NCBI RefSeq assembly: GCF_900110255.1
Contig: NZ_FODD01000023.1
Coordinates: 62,001 to 126,000 of the forward strand
DNA: 64,000 nt
Reading direction: 5' to 3'
From: Actinacidiphila rubida
GTDB taxonomy: Bacteria > Actinomycetota > Actinomycetes > Streptomycetales > Streptomycetaceae
Below are positions 17,087-24,971 of this stretch, piece after piece. Positions within the stretch are counted from its first letter, which is position 1, and every line of letters starts with the position of its first letter. The position numbers were made by a program, and so were the translations under genes. The notes under the pieces are model-generated. The model saw nothing but the letters and a program-made list of their open reading frames with translations. It was not told the origin of the DNA and did no database searches.

Positions 17087-17706
17087 CCCCCATAACGCTC
17101 GGCACCCTCCCCGTGCCCGATGGCGCGACCGCGGCCGCCGCACTGGACGTCGCCGCCGCCCACCTCTCCCCCGCGCTGCTCAACCACTCGCTGCGCGCCT
17201 ACGTGTGGGCGGCGGCCCGCGGCGTGGCGGACGGCATCCCGTTCGACCCCGAACTCCTCTACGTCGCCGCGCTGTTCCACGACATCGGCCTGGAACGGGC
17301 CTTCGACAACCACACCCTCCCGTTCGAGGAGGCCGGCGGCCACGTCGCCGGCGTCTTCGCTGCCGGTGCGGGCTGGCCGGCCGAGCGCCGGCAGCGCGTG
17401 GCGGACGTGATCGTCCGCCACATGTGGCGGGAGGTGGACGTCTCCGCGGACCCCGAGGGGCACTTGCTGGCTCGTGCCACGGCGACGGAGATCGTCGGCC
17501 GGGAGGCCGACGCGTACCCGCGCGGATTCCGCGCGGAGGTTCTCGAACGGTATCCGCGGCTGGACCTCGCCGAGCAGTTCCTGGCGTGCTTCCGGGCTCA
17601 GGCGGCGCGCAAACCCGCCAGCTCCGCGGCCGGCGCGCTGCGCGCGGGGCTCCCCGGGCGGATGTGCGGCAACCTCCTCGACGAGTCCACCGCGTCCGCG
17701 CCCTGA
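17083..17706 (+). CDS. HD-domain hydrolase
   Basis: A 207-residue HD-superfamily protein with the metal-binding core visible as LLNHSLRAYVWA near 40 and LFHDIGLE near 65. It resembles cyanamide hydratase-like HD proteins found near oxidoreductases, but the substrate is not evident. The GTG start at 17083 overlaps the oxidoreductase stop codon, indicating coupled translation. The last ~25 residues are Ala/Gly/Arg-rich and may be disordered. A repeat array begins right after the stop. Confidence 0.75.
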   Translation: MTPITLGTLPVPDGATAAAALDVAAAHLSPALLNHSLRAYVWAAARGVADGIPFDPELLYVAALFHDIGLERAFDNHTLPFEEAGGHVAGVFAAGAGWPAERRQRVADVIVRHMWREVDVSADPEGHLLARATATEIVGREADAYPRGFRAEVLERYPRLDLAEQFLACFRAQAARKPASSAAGALRAGLPGRMCGNLLDESTASAP

Positions 17707-17743
17707 CAACGGGGTGCCCCTGGGGCTTGCTGGGTGCGGCGTC

Positions 17744-17990
17744 CGGGGTGCCCCCGGGGCTTGTCGGCCGTCCACCGGCCGGTGGGGTGGGTTCGGCCAA
17801 CGGGGTGCCCCCGGGGCTTGTCGGCCGTCCACCGGCCGGTGGACGGGTTCGGCCAACGGGGTGCCCCCGGCGCTTGTCGGCCGTCCACCGGCCGGTGGAC
17901 GGGTTCGGCCAACGGGGTGCCCCCGGCGCTTGTCGGCCGTCCACCGGCCGGTGAATGGGTTCGGCCAACGGGGTGCCCCCGGCGCTTGTT
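17744..17990 (+). repeat. 56-bp tandem repeat array
   Basis: About 4.5 units. The three intervals measured on the anchor GTTCGGCCAA (17791, 17847, 17903, 17959) are exactly 56 bp. Each unit holds GGGGTGCCCCCGG(G/C)GCTTGT and the perfect palindrome CCACCGGCCGGTGG; the last unit decays (GGTGAATGG, then loss of the palindrome). There are no variable spacers, so this is not CRISPR. The array lies just after the HD-domain gene. Confidence 0.85.
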
Positions 17991-18018
17991 CAGCCGTGTG
18001 CCGCGCCGTCTCGGCTTG

Positions 18019-18041
18019 TCGCGCAGTTCCTCGCGCCCCTG
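18019..18041 (-). repeat. GCGCGGGGAACTGCGCG-type repeat (inverted copy)
   Basis: Reverse-complement copy, with one change, of the short dyad seen at 18381-18403 and 18461-18483. This sequence class is widespread between streptomycete genes. Confidence 0.6.
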
Positions 18042-18210
18042 ATATGCGTGCCCTTTGTCCGTGGGGTCGGGGGCGCTCCGGAAGCGTCTCCTCGGAAATG
18101 TGCATACGGGTTCGTCCACCAAGGCACCCGGGGGCCGCGCACATTTCTCTGCGGGGAGCACTTCCTCCCCACCCCCTCCCGCTTATCCACCGTGCGGCGG
18201 GGGACATGGA
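18032..18210 (-). repeat. Structured hairpin repeat, copy B (inverted relative to A)
   Basis: Reverse complement of copy A over ~180 bp with few differences. The 9-bp stem arms are at 18139-18147 and 18095-18103 with a 35-nt loop, and the small hairpin is at 18074-18086. Sequence inside the loop differs from A although its length is unchanged. A and B form a long inverted repeat around the oxidoreductase/HD gene pair. Confidence 0.7.
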
Positions 18211-18267
18211 GCACGGCCAATGTCCTCCCGCAGACGGGGACCGGCCGGAAGGGGACGATCCGGGTGT

Positions 18268-18403
18268 GTCCCCGCAGAACTGTGCATCCACCCGCCCAGC
18301 CGAACGAAAGAACGGTGCACGCACAGTTCGAGGAGACACTCCCGGAGTGGCCCCTGACCCCACCCACGAACCTGCACCGCCAGGGGCGCGGGGAACTGCG
18401 CGA
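18268..18403 (+). repeat. Structured hairpin repeat, copy C (diverged)
   Basis: Same architecture as A and B but different sequence: GAACTGTGC (18277-18285), a 35-nt loop, GCACAGTTC (18321-18329), GAGGAGA, hairpin CACT-CCCGG-AGTG (18337-18349), CCCCTGACCCCAC, and an ending CAGGGGCGCGGGG. The A-T pair of the long stem is replaced by C-G, and one G-C pair of the small hairpin by A-T, so both stems are preserved. Confidence 0.65.
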
Positions 18404-18677
18404 GCAACCGGCCACCGGCCAGGTGACGGCGACGGCGAGCAAGGGGCAGGACGAGCCCCGCAGGGGCGCGGGGAACTGCGCGACAAGCCACGACGGCGCG
18501 GCACACGCGATAAAGCCCCGGGGGCACCCCGTCGGCACAGGACGGAGCAAGCCCCGGGGGCACCCCGTTGGCGGCCCGCCGCGGCGGGGACATTGGGGGC
18601 GACCCGGACGCCCCCGGCTCCCACCCCCGCGGGCGGGACGCGCCAAAAAGCGACCCGCCCGGGTTCCGCCAATCCCC
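18404..18677. repeat. Repeat-rich gap before the pentapeptide gene
   Basis: No gene is supported here. It holds a second GCGCGGGGAACTGCGCG dyad (18461-18483) and two inverted copies of the GGGGTGCCCC core (18513-18530, 18549-18566), then a G/C-rich stretch leading into the promoter at 18678. Confidence 0.6.
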
Positions 18678-18706
18678 TTGACGCTCCAGGATTCCCGGCC
18701 CAAAAT
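18678..18706 (+). promoter_or_regulatory. Candidate promoter TTGACG-17-CAAAAT
   Basis: -35 TTGACG (18678-18683), 17-bp spacer, -10 CAAAAT (18701-18706). The -10 is weak. The LacI-type operator starts 10 bp downstream, the usual place for repression of initiation. It drives the pentapeptide-repeat gene. Confidence 0.5.
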
Positions 18707-18716
18707 GGACGAACTT

Positions 18717-18730
18717 TGACAACGTTGTCA
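18717..18730. promoter_or_regulatory. LacI-type operator TGACAACGTTGTCA (pentapeptide gene)
   Basis: A perfect copy of the 14-bp palindrome found at the GH92 genes, just downstream of a TTGACG promoter and 32 nt before the GTG start at 18762. It links a non-enzymatic protein to the mannosidase regulon. Confidence 0.75.
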
Positions 18731-18761
18731 GCTCGTCGTCGGACCTACAGGAGCCCTCACC

Positions 18762-19310
18762 GTGCACGACGAACACCGTGTCCTGGCCGTTCCGGCCATC
18801 CCGGCCGTTCCGGCCAGCCCTGCGCTTCCGGCCCCGGCGCGGGCCCTGGCGGGCGTGGACCTGGAAGGGGCCGATCTGACCGGGTGCGATCTGAGCGGTG
18901 CCGACCTGGAGTCGGCGCATCTGGGGAGCGCGGACCTCACCGGGGCGCGGCTCGTCGGGACGGTGCTGCGTGACGCGGACCTGTCCGGCGCCGACCTGAC
19001 CCGCGCGCTGCTGCGCGAGGCGGACCTGCGGGGCGCCGACCTGTACGGGGCGAACCTGTCCGGCGCGGACCTGCGGGGCGCGCGTCTGGACGGCGCCCTG
19101 CTCGACGGCGCGGACCTGCACGGCGCACAGCTCGACGGCGCCGGGCTGGACGGCACGGACCTGCGGACGGCCCTGCGTCTGGAGCGGCGGCAGCTCATGG
19201 CCGCGCTGCCGACCGCGCGCACACTGCTGCCCGCCGCGCCCGTCGTCGACCCCGCGGTCTACGCGGTGTCGCTGCGGTCGGAGCCGGCGAGCGACCCCTC
19301 CCACCGGTAG
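18762..19310 (+). CDS. Pentapeptide-repeat protein
   Basis: A 182-residue protein whose residues ~28-135 are continuous A(D/N)LxG-type pentapeptides (for example GADLTGCDLSGADL), which fold as a right-handed quadrilateral beta-helix. A Pro/Ala-rich N-terminal tail and a ~45-residue non-repeat C-terminus flank it. There is no signal peptide, so it is probably cytoplasmic. Some family members mimic DNA and protect gyrase; others have no known role, and nothing here decides between them. The GTG start has AGGAG at 18749-18753. The LacI-type operator directly upstream suggests induction together with the secreted mannosidases, which is unexpected. Confidence 0.8.
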   Translation: MHDEHRVLAVPAIPAVPASPALPAPARALAGVDLEGADLTGCDLSGADLESAHLGSADLTGARLVGTVLRDADLSGADLTRALLREADLRGADLYGANLSGADLRGARLDGALLDGADLHGAQLDGAGLDGTDLRTALRLERRQLMAALPTARTLLPAAPVVDPAVYAVSLRSEPASDPSHR

Positions 19311-19339
19311 GCCCCGGACGGCACCGGCGGGGGGCGCGG

Positions 19340-20107
19340 TCAGCCGGCCGGCACGGTACGGACGGTCACCCCAGCGGCGGCGAGCGCCGCCACCTCCTCG
19401 CCGGGCGCCCGGTCGTCGGTGACCACGGTGTGCAGGGCGGTGACCGGTGCCACGTACGCGAGTGCCGTGCGGGAGAACTTGGCCGCGTCGGCGACCGCGA
19501 TGACCTTGCGCGCGGAGGCGATGGCGGCCCGTTTGACGGCCGCCTCCGCGAGGTCGTACGCGGTGAGGCCGTCCGCCGCGGTGAGGCCGCAGCAGCCGAG
19601 CACCGCCGTGTCGAACCGCAGCGCGGCCAGCGCCGACTCCGTGAGGGGCCCGGTCAGGGCGAGTTCACCGGGCCGGGGCTCGCCGCCGGGGATGATCAGG
19701 CGCAGCCGCGGCGCCGCGGTCAGCGCGTTAGCGGAGTGCAGGGAGAGCGGCATGACGGTGAGCCGCCGCTGCTCCAGCGTGCGGGCGACCTCCAGGCAGG
19801 TGGTGCCGCTGTCGAGCACCACGGTCTCGCCGTCCGCGACGAGGGACGCGACCTCCGCCGCGATCCGCTGTTTGACCGCGCTGTTCTCGGTCGCGCGCAG
19901 CGCGAACGGCGGCTCCTCGCCGCGCAGCAGCAGGCTGCGGGCACCGCCGTGGTACCGCTCCAGGACGCCCTGCCCGGCGAGGATCTCCAGGTCCCGGCGG
20001 ACGGTCATCTCGGACGCGCCGGTGAGCGCGGCGAGTTCGGCGACGCCGAGCCGGCCCTCCACGCGGACGGCCTCGACGATCCGCCGGTGTCGGTCGGTGC
20101 TTGCCAT
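19340..20107 (-). CDS. DeoR/GlpR-family transcriptional regulator
   Basis: A 255-residue repressor with an N-terminal DeoR winged helix-turn-helix (residues ~5-60, GASEMTVRRDLEILAGQGVLERYHGGA) and a DeoRC sugar-phosphate sensor domain. The isomerase-like phosphate loop is visible as LDSGTTCLEVA near 98. It is transcribed divergently from the MFS transporter at 20170, with only ~62 bp between them, so it most likely controls that gene and itself in response to a phosphorylated sugar. It converges with the pentapeptide gene. Confidence 0.88.
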   Translation of the reverse strand: MASTDRHRRIVEAVRVEGRLGVAELAALTGASEMTVRRDLEILAGQGVLERYHGGARSLLLRGEEPPFALRATENSAVKQRIAAEVASLVADGETVVLDSGTTCLEVARTLEQRRLTVMPLSLHSANALTAAPRLRLIIPGGEPRPGELALTGPLTESALAALRFDTAVLGCCGLTAADGLTAYDLAEAAVKRAAIASARKVIAVADAAKFSRTALAYVAPVTALHTVVTDDRAPGEEVAALAAAGVTVRTVPAG

Positions 20108-20126
20108 GGCCCCTATTGAACACCAC

Positions 20127-20143
20127 GCACATCAGTACTGTGC
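20127..20143. promoter_or_regulatory. Candidate operator in the DeoR/MFS divergent gap
   Basis: Inverted repeat GCACA-N7-TGTGC with AGTACT inside, midway between the two divergent starts. A second, looser dyad CGAACA...TGTTCG lies nearer the transporter start. Either could bind the DeoR protein. Confidence 0.35.
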
Positions 20144-20169
20144 GAATGGTGGACTAACGAACACGTCAA

Positions 20170-21426
20170 ATGTTTGTTATGTTCGCGGCCATGCAGCGAG
20201 CTCTTCGTGCCGCCCGGGCGGCCACCTTCGCGTACTTCGCGCTGAACGGCTTCGTCCTGGGCATGTGGATCGTGCACATCCCCGCGATCGAACGGCGGGC
20301 GGGCATCAGCCACGCCGTGCTGGGTTCGCTGCTGCTCCTGCTGGGCGCGGGCGCGTTCGCCGGCATGCAGCTGGTGGGCCCGCTGGCCGACCGCTTCGGC
20401 GCGCGCCGGGTCGTGCCGGCGAGCGCGGCACTGTGCTCGGCGGCAGTGGTCCTGCCCGGCCTCGCCACCAGCGGCTGGGCCCTGGGCGCCGCGCTGCTGG
20501 TCCTGGGGCTCGGCAACGGCTGCCTCGACGTGAGCATGAACGCCCACGCCGTCCAGGTGGAACGCGGGTACGCGCGTCCCGTGATGTCGGCGTTCCACGC
20601 GGTGTTCTCCCTCGGCGGTGTCGCGGCGTCGCTGGTCGGCGCCCGGACGCTCAGCTGGGGCTGGAGCGCGTCCGCCACGCTCGCCGGCACCGCCGCGGTG
20701 TGCCTGGCCGCGTCGCTGCTGGCCGCGACGGCCCTGCTGCCCCGCGAGTCCGCGACGGCCGGTGACGCCCCGGCCGGGAGGAAGGCCCCCGAGGCGGGGC
20801 GGCCGCGGCGCCGTACTCCCGGCCGGATCTGGGCGCTGGCGGCGATCGCGCTGATGGTGATGCTGAGCGAGGGCGTCGCGAACGACTGGAGCGTGCTGGC
20901 CACGCGGGACGTGCTGCACGCGCCCGCGGCCACCGCGGCGTTCGCCTACGGCGCGTTCGCCACGGCCATGACGATCGGGCGGCTGCTCACCGACCGGGTG
21001 GCGGGGCGCTTCGGGTCGGTCGCCGTCGTCCGGTGGGGCGCGGGCACGGCGGCCGCGGGCATGACCGCGGTGGTCTGCTCGCCGTGGATCCCGCTCGCGA
21101 TCGCCGGCTGGACGGTCTTCGGCATCGGCCTGTCCGGCTGCGTGCCGCAGCTCTTCAGCGTCGCGGGCCACGCCGACCGCGACGCCGCGGGCGCCAACGT
21201 CTCGAAGGTCGCCGGACTCGGCTACCTGGGCATGCTCGCCGGCCCCGCGGCGATCGGCGCGCTCACCCGCATCGTCCCGCTCAACGCCGCGTTCCTGCTG
21301 CCGCTGGGCTTCTGCGTCCTGGCCGCCGCCGGGGCCGGGGTCCTGCACACCCCCGCCGCCGGTGAGGCCACCCCCGCTCCGGACCCGTCCGTCACCGACG
21401 ACCCGGCAGACGCCCCCGCCCACTGA
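20170..21426 (+). CDS. MFS transporter
   Basis: A ~418-residue major facilitator with about 12 membrane helices. The loop 2-3 signature appears as GPLADRFGARRVV, and a central cytoplasmic loop (residues ~195-215, APAGRKAPEAGRPRRR) separates the two halves. The best start is uncertain: in-frame ATGs at 20170, 20179 and 20191 all lack a good Shine-Dalgarno, and MQRALRAARA from 20191 matches the usual length of such proteins. Divergence from a DeoR regulator suggests a sugar or related metabolite as substrate; direction of transport cannot be read. Confidence 0.82.
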   Translation: MFVMFAAMQRALRAARAATFAYFALNGFVLGMWIVHIPAIERRAGISHAVLGSLLLLLGAGAFAGMQLVGPLADRFGARRVVPASAALCSAAVVLPGLATSGWALGAALLVLGLGNGCLDVSMNAHAVQVERGYARPVMSAFHAVFSLGGVAASLVGARTLSWGWSASATLAGTAAVCLAASLLAATALLPRESATAGDAPAGRKAPEAGRPRRRTPGRIWALAAIALMVMLSEGVANDWSVLATRDVLHAPAATAAFAYGAFATAMTIGRLLTDRVAGRFGSVAVVRWGAGTAAAGMTAVVCSPWIPLAIAGWTVFGIGLSGCVPQLFSVAGHADRDAAGANVSKVAGLGYLGMLAGPAAIGALTRIVPLNAAFLLPLGFCVLAAAGAGVLHTPAAGEATPAPDPSVTDDPADAPAH

Positions 21427-21706
21427 CCCGCGGCACACGACGCACCGCCCGCCCGGCGCATGCCCCCACGGCACGCGCAACGCGCCCGCGCGCCCCGCGC
21501 GGCAGCGCACGCGTCCCCGCAACCGCGGGCGCAGCCCGCTGCCCGCAGCTCGGCGCGGGTGGCAGACTTGACGTGTCCTTGGCACGATTGTCATGCGGCG
21601 GGCACCCGAACGTCACGCCGGGCGGGGGCGGTTGTGGCGTGGGGGTCGCACGGGGTGACTTGAATGCGGGTCGACCATGCACCTCCCCGTCTTCCGAGGA
21701 GTTGAG
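21427..21706. other. Non-coding gap upstream of phospholipase C
   Basis: About 280 bp of very high G/C with short GCGC-type dyads and no gene. A TTGACG at about 21569 is the only -35-like element, and no good -10 follows. No Pho-box repeats were seen. Confidence 0.4.
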
Positions 21707-23653
21707 TTGACGCCTCTGTCCCGCCGTGGTTTTCTCGGCGCCGCCGCAGGAACGTCCGTCGCCGCCGCTGTCGGTGCGCTGCCCTTCGACATCCAGCAGG
21801 CGATGGCGGCCGCGTCGCCGGCCGGCACGCTGGACGACGTCGAGCACGTCGTGATCTTCATGCAGGAGAACCGTTCCTTCGACCACTACTTCGGGACGCT
21901 CAAGGGCGTCCGGGGCTACGGCGACCGGTCGAAGCTGCGTTTCCCGAGCAACTCCGACGTGCTGCACCAGACCACGCTCGGCCCGACGGGCGGCAACCTC
22001 GTGCTGCCGTGGCACCTGGACACCGCGACCACCGACGCGCAGCGGGTCCGGGACCTGGACCACGGCTGGTCGGGCACGCACAGCGCGTGGAACGGCGGCC
22101 AGTACAACAACTGGGTGCCGGCGAAGAGTTCCTACGCGATGGGCTACTACCAGCGCGCCGACATCCCGTTCCAGTTCGCGCTGGCCGAGGCGTTCACGGT
22201 CTGCGACCAGTACTTCTGCTCGGTGCAGGGCCCGACGAACCCCAACCGCCTGTACCAGTGGACCGGCACGATCGACCCGGCGGGCAAGGGCGGCGGCCCG
22301 GTGACCGACAACTCCGAGAAGGGCTACAGCTGGACCACGTACGCCGAGCGGCTGGAGGCGGCCGGCATCTCGTGGCGGGTGTACCAGCAGCAGGACAACT
22401 ACGACGACAACCCGCTCGCGTGGTTCAGGAACTTCCAGAAGGCGTCGACGACGTCGTCGCTGTACGTGAACGGCATGCAGCGCCGTTCGGCCGACGCGTT
22501 CAACGCCGACGTGGCGGCCGGCACGCTGCCCGCGGTGAGTTGGGTGGTGGCCCCGGCCTCGCAGAGCGAGCACCCGGACTACCCGCCGGCCTACGGCGCG
22601 GACTACACCGCTCGGTACGTCCTCAACTCCCTCGCCGCGAACCCGGCGGTGTGGGCGAAGACGGTGGTCTTCCTCAACTTCGACGAGAACGACGGGTTCT
22701 TCGACCACGTCGCACCGCCGGTTCCGCCGGCCGGCACCGCGGACGAGTTCGTGTCCGGCGCGCCGATCGGCCTGGGCCCGCGCGTCCCGATGATCGTCAT
22801 CTCGCCCTGGAGCCGCGGCGGTTACGTCAACTCGCAGGTCGCGGACCACACGTCGCCGCTGCGGTTCCTGGAGAACTGGACGGGCGTGAAGGAGACCAAC
22901 ATCTCCGCGTGGCGGCGGACGGTGTGCGGCGACCTGATGTCGGCCTTCGACTTCACGACCAAGAACACCACGTTCCCGTCGCTGCCCGACACCGCCGCCC
23001 TGGTGGCGGCGTGCGACGCGGAGAACTCCCTGCCGGACGCCGCTCCCCCGGCCACTCCGGTGGCGCCGGTGCAGGAGCCGGGCAGCCGCCCGGCGCGGAA
23101 GCTCGGCTACTTCTTCGACACCACGTCGTGGACCGACACGTCCACCGGGCGGATCTGGTTCAAGACGGTCGGCACCGGTGCCCTCGGCGGCGGCTTCGCG
23201 GCGTACACCGTGAACTACCGCACGTACGACAACTGGCGGTACACGCTGGCGGCCGGCGGCTCCGTCTCGGACTACTTCAGCGCGCAGACGTACGGCGGCG
23301 GCCTGTACGACTTCGACCTGCACGGTCCTGACGGGTACCTGCGCGGCTTCAAGGGCGACGTCCGCACCTGGACGAGCACCACGAAGGCGCACCCGGAGGC
23401 GGCGCTGTCCATCGCCCCGGCGGCCCCGCTGTCGCTGGTGCTCACGCTCACCAACTCCGGTTCGGTGGCAGCGGTATTCACCGTCGGCGCGAACGCTTAC
23501 ACCGGCACCGGCGGCTCCACCGTCACCGTGGCGGCCGGCGGCACCCGGACGGTCACCCTGGCACCGGCCGCCGACGGCCAGTACGACTACACGGTGACCG
23601 CCGACGTCGGCGACGGCTTCGAGCGGCGGTTCGCCGGCCGCACGTACGCCTGA
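21707..23653 (+). CDS. Tat-exported phosphocholine-specific phospholipase C
   Basis: A 648-residue secreted phosphodiesterase of the alkaline phosphatase-like PC-PLC group, which hydrolyses phosphatidylcholine or sphingomyelin to release phosphocholine. A twin-arginine signal (SRRGFLGAAAG) ends near residue 35. The catalytic region opens with the metal/nucleophile motif VIFMQENRSFDHYFGTLKG, and FDENDGFFDHV supplies later metal ligands. Two C-terminal beta domains (~475-645) match the DUF756 tail of the family. I chose the TTG at 21707 because GAGGAG lies 5 nt upstream and the protein then begins MTPLSRRGFLG; an ATG at 21677 would add ten residues with no ribosome site. Possible roles are phosphate or choline scavenging. 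Confidence 0.88.
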   Translation: MTPLSRRGFLGAAAGTSVAAAVGALPFDIQQAMAAASPAGTLDDVEHVVIFMQENRSFDHYFGTLKGVRGYGDRSKLRFPSNSDVLHQTTLGPTGGNLVLPWHLDTATTDAQRVRDLDHGWSGTHSAWNGGQYNNWVPAKSSYAMGYYQRADIPFQFALAEAFTVCDQYFCSVQGPTNPNRLYQWTGTIDPAGKGGGPVTDNSEKGYSWTTYAERLEAAGISWRVYQQQDNYDDNPLAWFRNFQKASTTSSLYVNGMQRRSADAFNADVAAGTLPAVSWVVAPASQSEHPDYPPAYGADYTARYVLNSLAANPAVWAKTVVFLNFDENDGFFDHVAPPVPPAGTADEFVSGAPIGLGPRVPMIVISPWSRGGYVNSQVADHTSPLRFLENWTGVKETNISAWRRTVCGDLMSAFDFTTKNTTFPSLPDTAALVAACDAENSLPDAAPPATPVAPVQEPGSRPARKLGYFFDTTSWTDTSTGRIWFKTVGTGALGGGFAAYTVNYRTYDNWRYTLAAGGSVSDYFSAQTYGGGLYDFDLHGPDGYLRGFKGDVRTWTSTTKAHPEAALSIAPAAPLSLVLTLTNSGSVAAVFTVGANAYTGTGGSTVTVAAGGTRTVTLAPAADGQYDYTVTADVGDGFERRFAGRTYA

Positions 23654-23680
23654 CGGACGGCACCGGCAGGGGGCCCGCGC

Positions 23681-24970
23681 TCACCGGACGGTGAGTGCGG
23701 GCCGCGCCGCCAGCGGGAACGCGGCCCGCAGGCGGGCACCGCCGGAGTGGGGCACGACGAGGAGCGAGCCCGCGTGGGCGGAGGCGATGTCCCGGGCGAT
23801 GGGCAGGCCCAGGCCCGATCCTCCGGTGTCCCGGGGCCGGGCCTGGTCGAGGCGCGCGAAGCGGTCGAAGACGGTCGTGTGGTGCTCGGCCGGGATGCCG
23901 GGACCGTCGTCGGTGACGTCGAGGACGGCCCGCCCGCCGCGGACGTCGAGGCGGACGGTGACGGAGGCGGCGGCGTGCCGGACCGCGTTGTCGACGAGGT
24001 TCGCCACGAGCCTTCTCAGGTGCTCGGGCGATCCGTGCACGGGCACGTCCGGTGTCACGTCGAGGGCGACCGTCACCTCCGGCCGCGGCCGCGGGCGGGC
24101 CGCCTCCTCCGCCGTGACCTGGGCGAGGTCCACCTCGCGTGCCCGCAGCGGCTCGCGGGCGTCGAGCCGGGCCAGCAGCAGCAGGTCGGACGTCAGGGAC
24201 TGGAGCCGCGCGACGTCGTCGAGCGCGTCGCCGGCCAGGGCCTTCTCGGCGGGTGCGGCGAGTTCGAGGCGGGTGCGCAGGATCGCCATGGGGCTGCGCA
24301 GTTCGTGGGCGGCGTCGGCGACGAACTGCCGGTGCGCGGCGACCGCGGTGCTCAGCCGGTCGAGGGTCGCGTTGACGGTACGGGCCAGCGCGGCGACCTC
24401 GTCGCGGGTGGGTGGTTCCGGGACCCGCTCGTGGAGGTCGTGCGCGGTGATGTCGGCGAGCTTGGCCCGTATGGCGGAGACCGGCCGCAGCACCCGGCCG
24501 ACGGCCAGCCAGGTGAGGAGGGCGACGAGGCCGAGCAGGGCGGGAACCCCCGGCAGCAGGACGTCGGTGAGGGTGTTCATCGCGGCGCGGGCCGGTGCGA
24601 GCGAGGCCGTGCCCTTGACGGTGACGGAGCCCTGGCGGGTGGTCACGACCTGGGTGACGACGATCCGCCCGCCCCCGCGCTGGGAGGTGACGGGTCCGCC
24701 GCCGGGTCCGGGCGGAGCGCCGGGACCGCCGCCCCCGACCGTCACGAGGGCGGGCGGCCCGGCCACGCCGACGCCGGTCCCCGGTGCCGGGGCGCCGCCG
24801 GCGGCCCTGAGCTCCGCGGCGGCCCGGTCCCGCGCGTCCTGCAGCGCCGACTCCTTCGTGGACGCGGCGAGGCTGGCGTCGAGCGCGGCGAACAGTGCGA
24901 ACGAGGCGAGGCACAGGGCCACCGCGACGGCCGCGGTCGCGGTGAGCGTGGTGCGCAGGCGCACTCCCAT
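23681..24970 (-). CDS. Two-component sensor histidine kinase
   Basis: A 429-residue membrane kinase. One membrane helix lies at ~10-33. An extracellular sensor follows, partly Gly/Pro-rich with no Cys, then a second helix at ~165-185 and a HAMP domain. The DHp box FVADAAHELRSPMAIL carries the phospho-His, and the HATPase shows NLVDNAVRHA, DDGPGIP and GSGLGLPIA. The ATG at 24970 lies 1 nt beyond the stop of the response-regulator gene and uses a GGAGG embedded in that gene's last codons, so the pair is coupled. The likely target is the divergent secreted-protein gene at 25798. Confidence 0.88.
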   Translation of the reverse strand: MGVRLRTTLTATAAVAVALCLASFALFAALDASLAASTKESALQDARDRAAAELRAAGGAPAPGTGVGVAGPPALVTVGGGGPGAPPGPGGGPVTSQRGGGRIVVTQVVTTRQGSVTVKGTASLAPARAAMNTLTDVLLPGVPALLGLVALLTWLAVGRVLRPVSAIRAKLADITAHDLHERVPEPPTRDEVAALARTVNATLDRLSTAVAAHRQFVADAAHELRSPMAILRTRLELAAPAEKALAGDALDDVARLQSLTSDLLLLARLDAREPLRAREVDLAQVTAEEAARPRPRPEVTVALDVTPDVPVHGSPEHLRRLVANLVDNAVRHAAASVTVRLDVRGGRAVLDVTDDGPGIPAEHHTTVFDRFARLDQARPRDTGGSGLGLPIARDIASAHAGSLLVVPHSGGARLRAAFPLAARPALTVR

Positions 24971-24971
24971 G

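Noticed and set aside
17744..17990. Possible CRISPR array
   Set aside because: The whole 56-bp unit repeats with no unique spacers, and no cas genes are present.
15632..18210. Inverted repeats as ends of an insertion sequence
   Set aside because: No transposase gene, no target-site duplication recognised, and a third diverged copy lies outside the pair.
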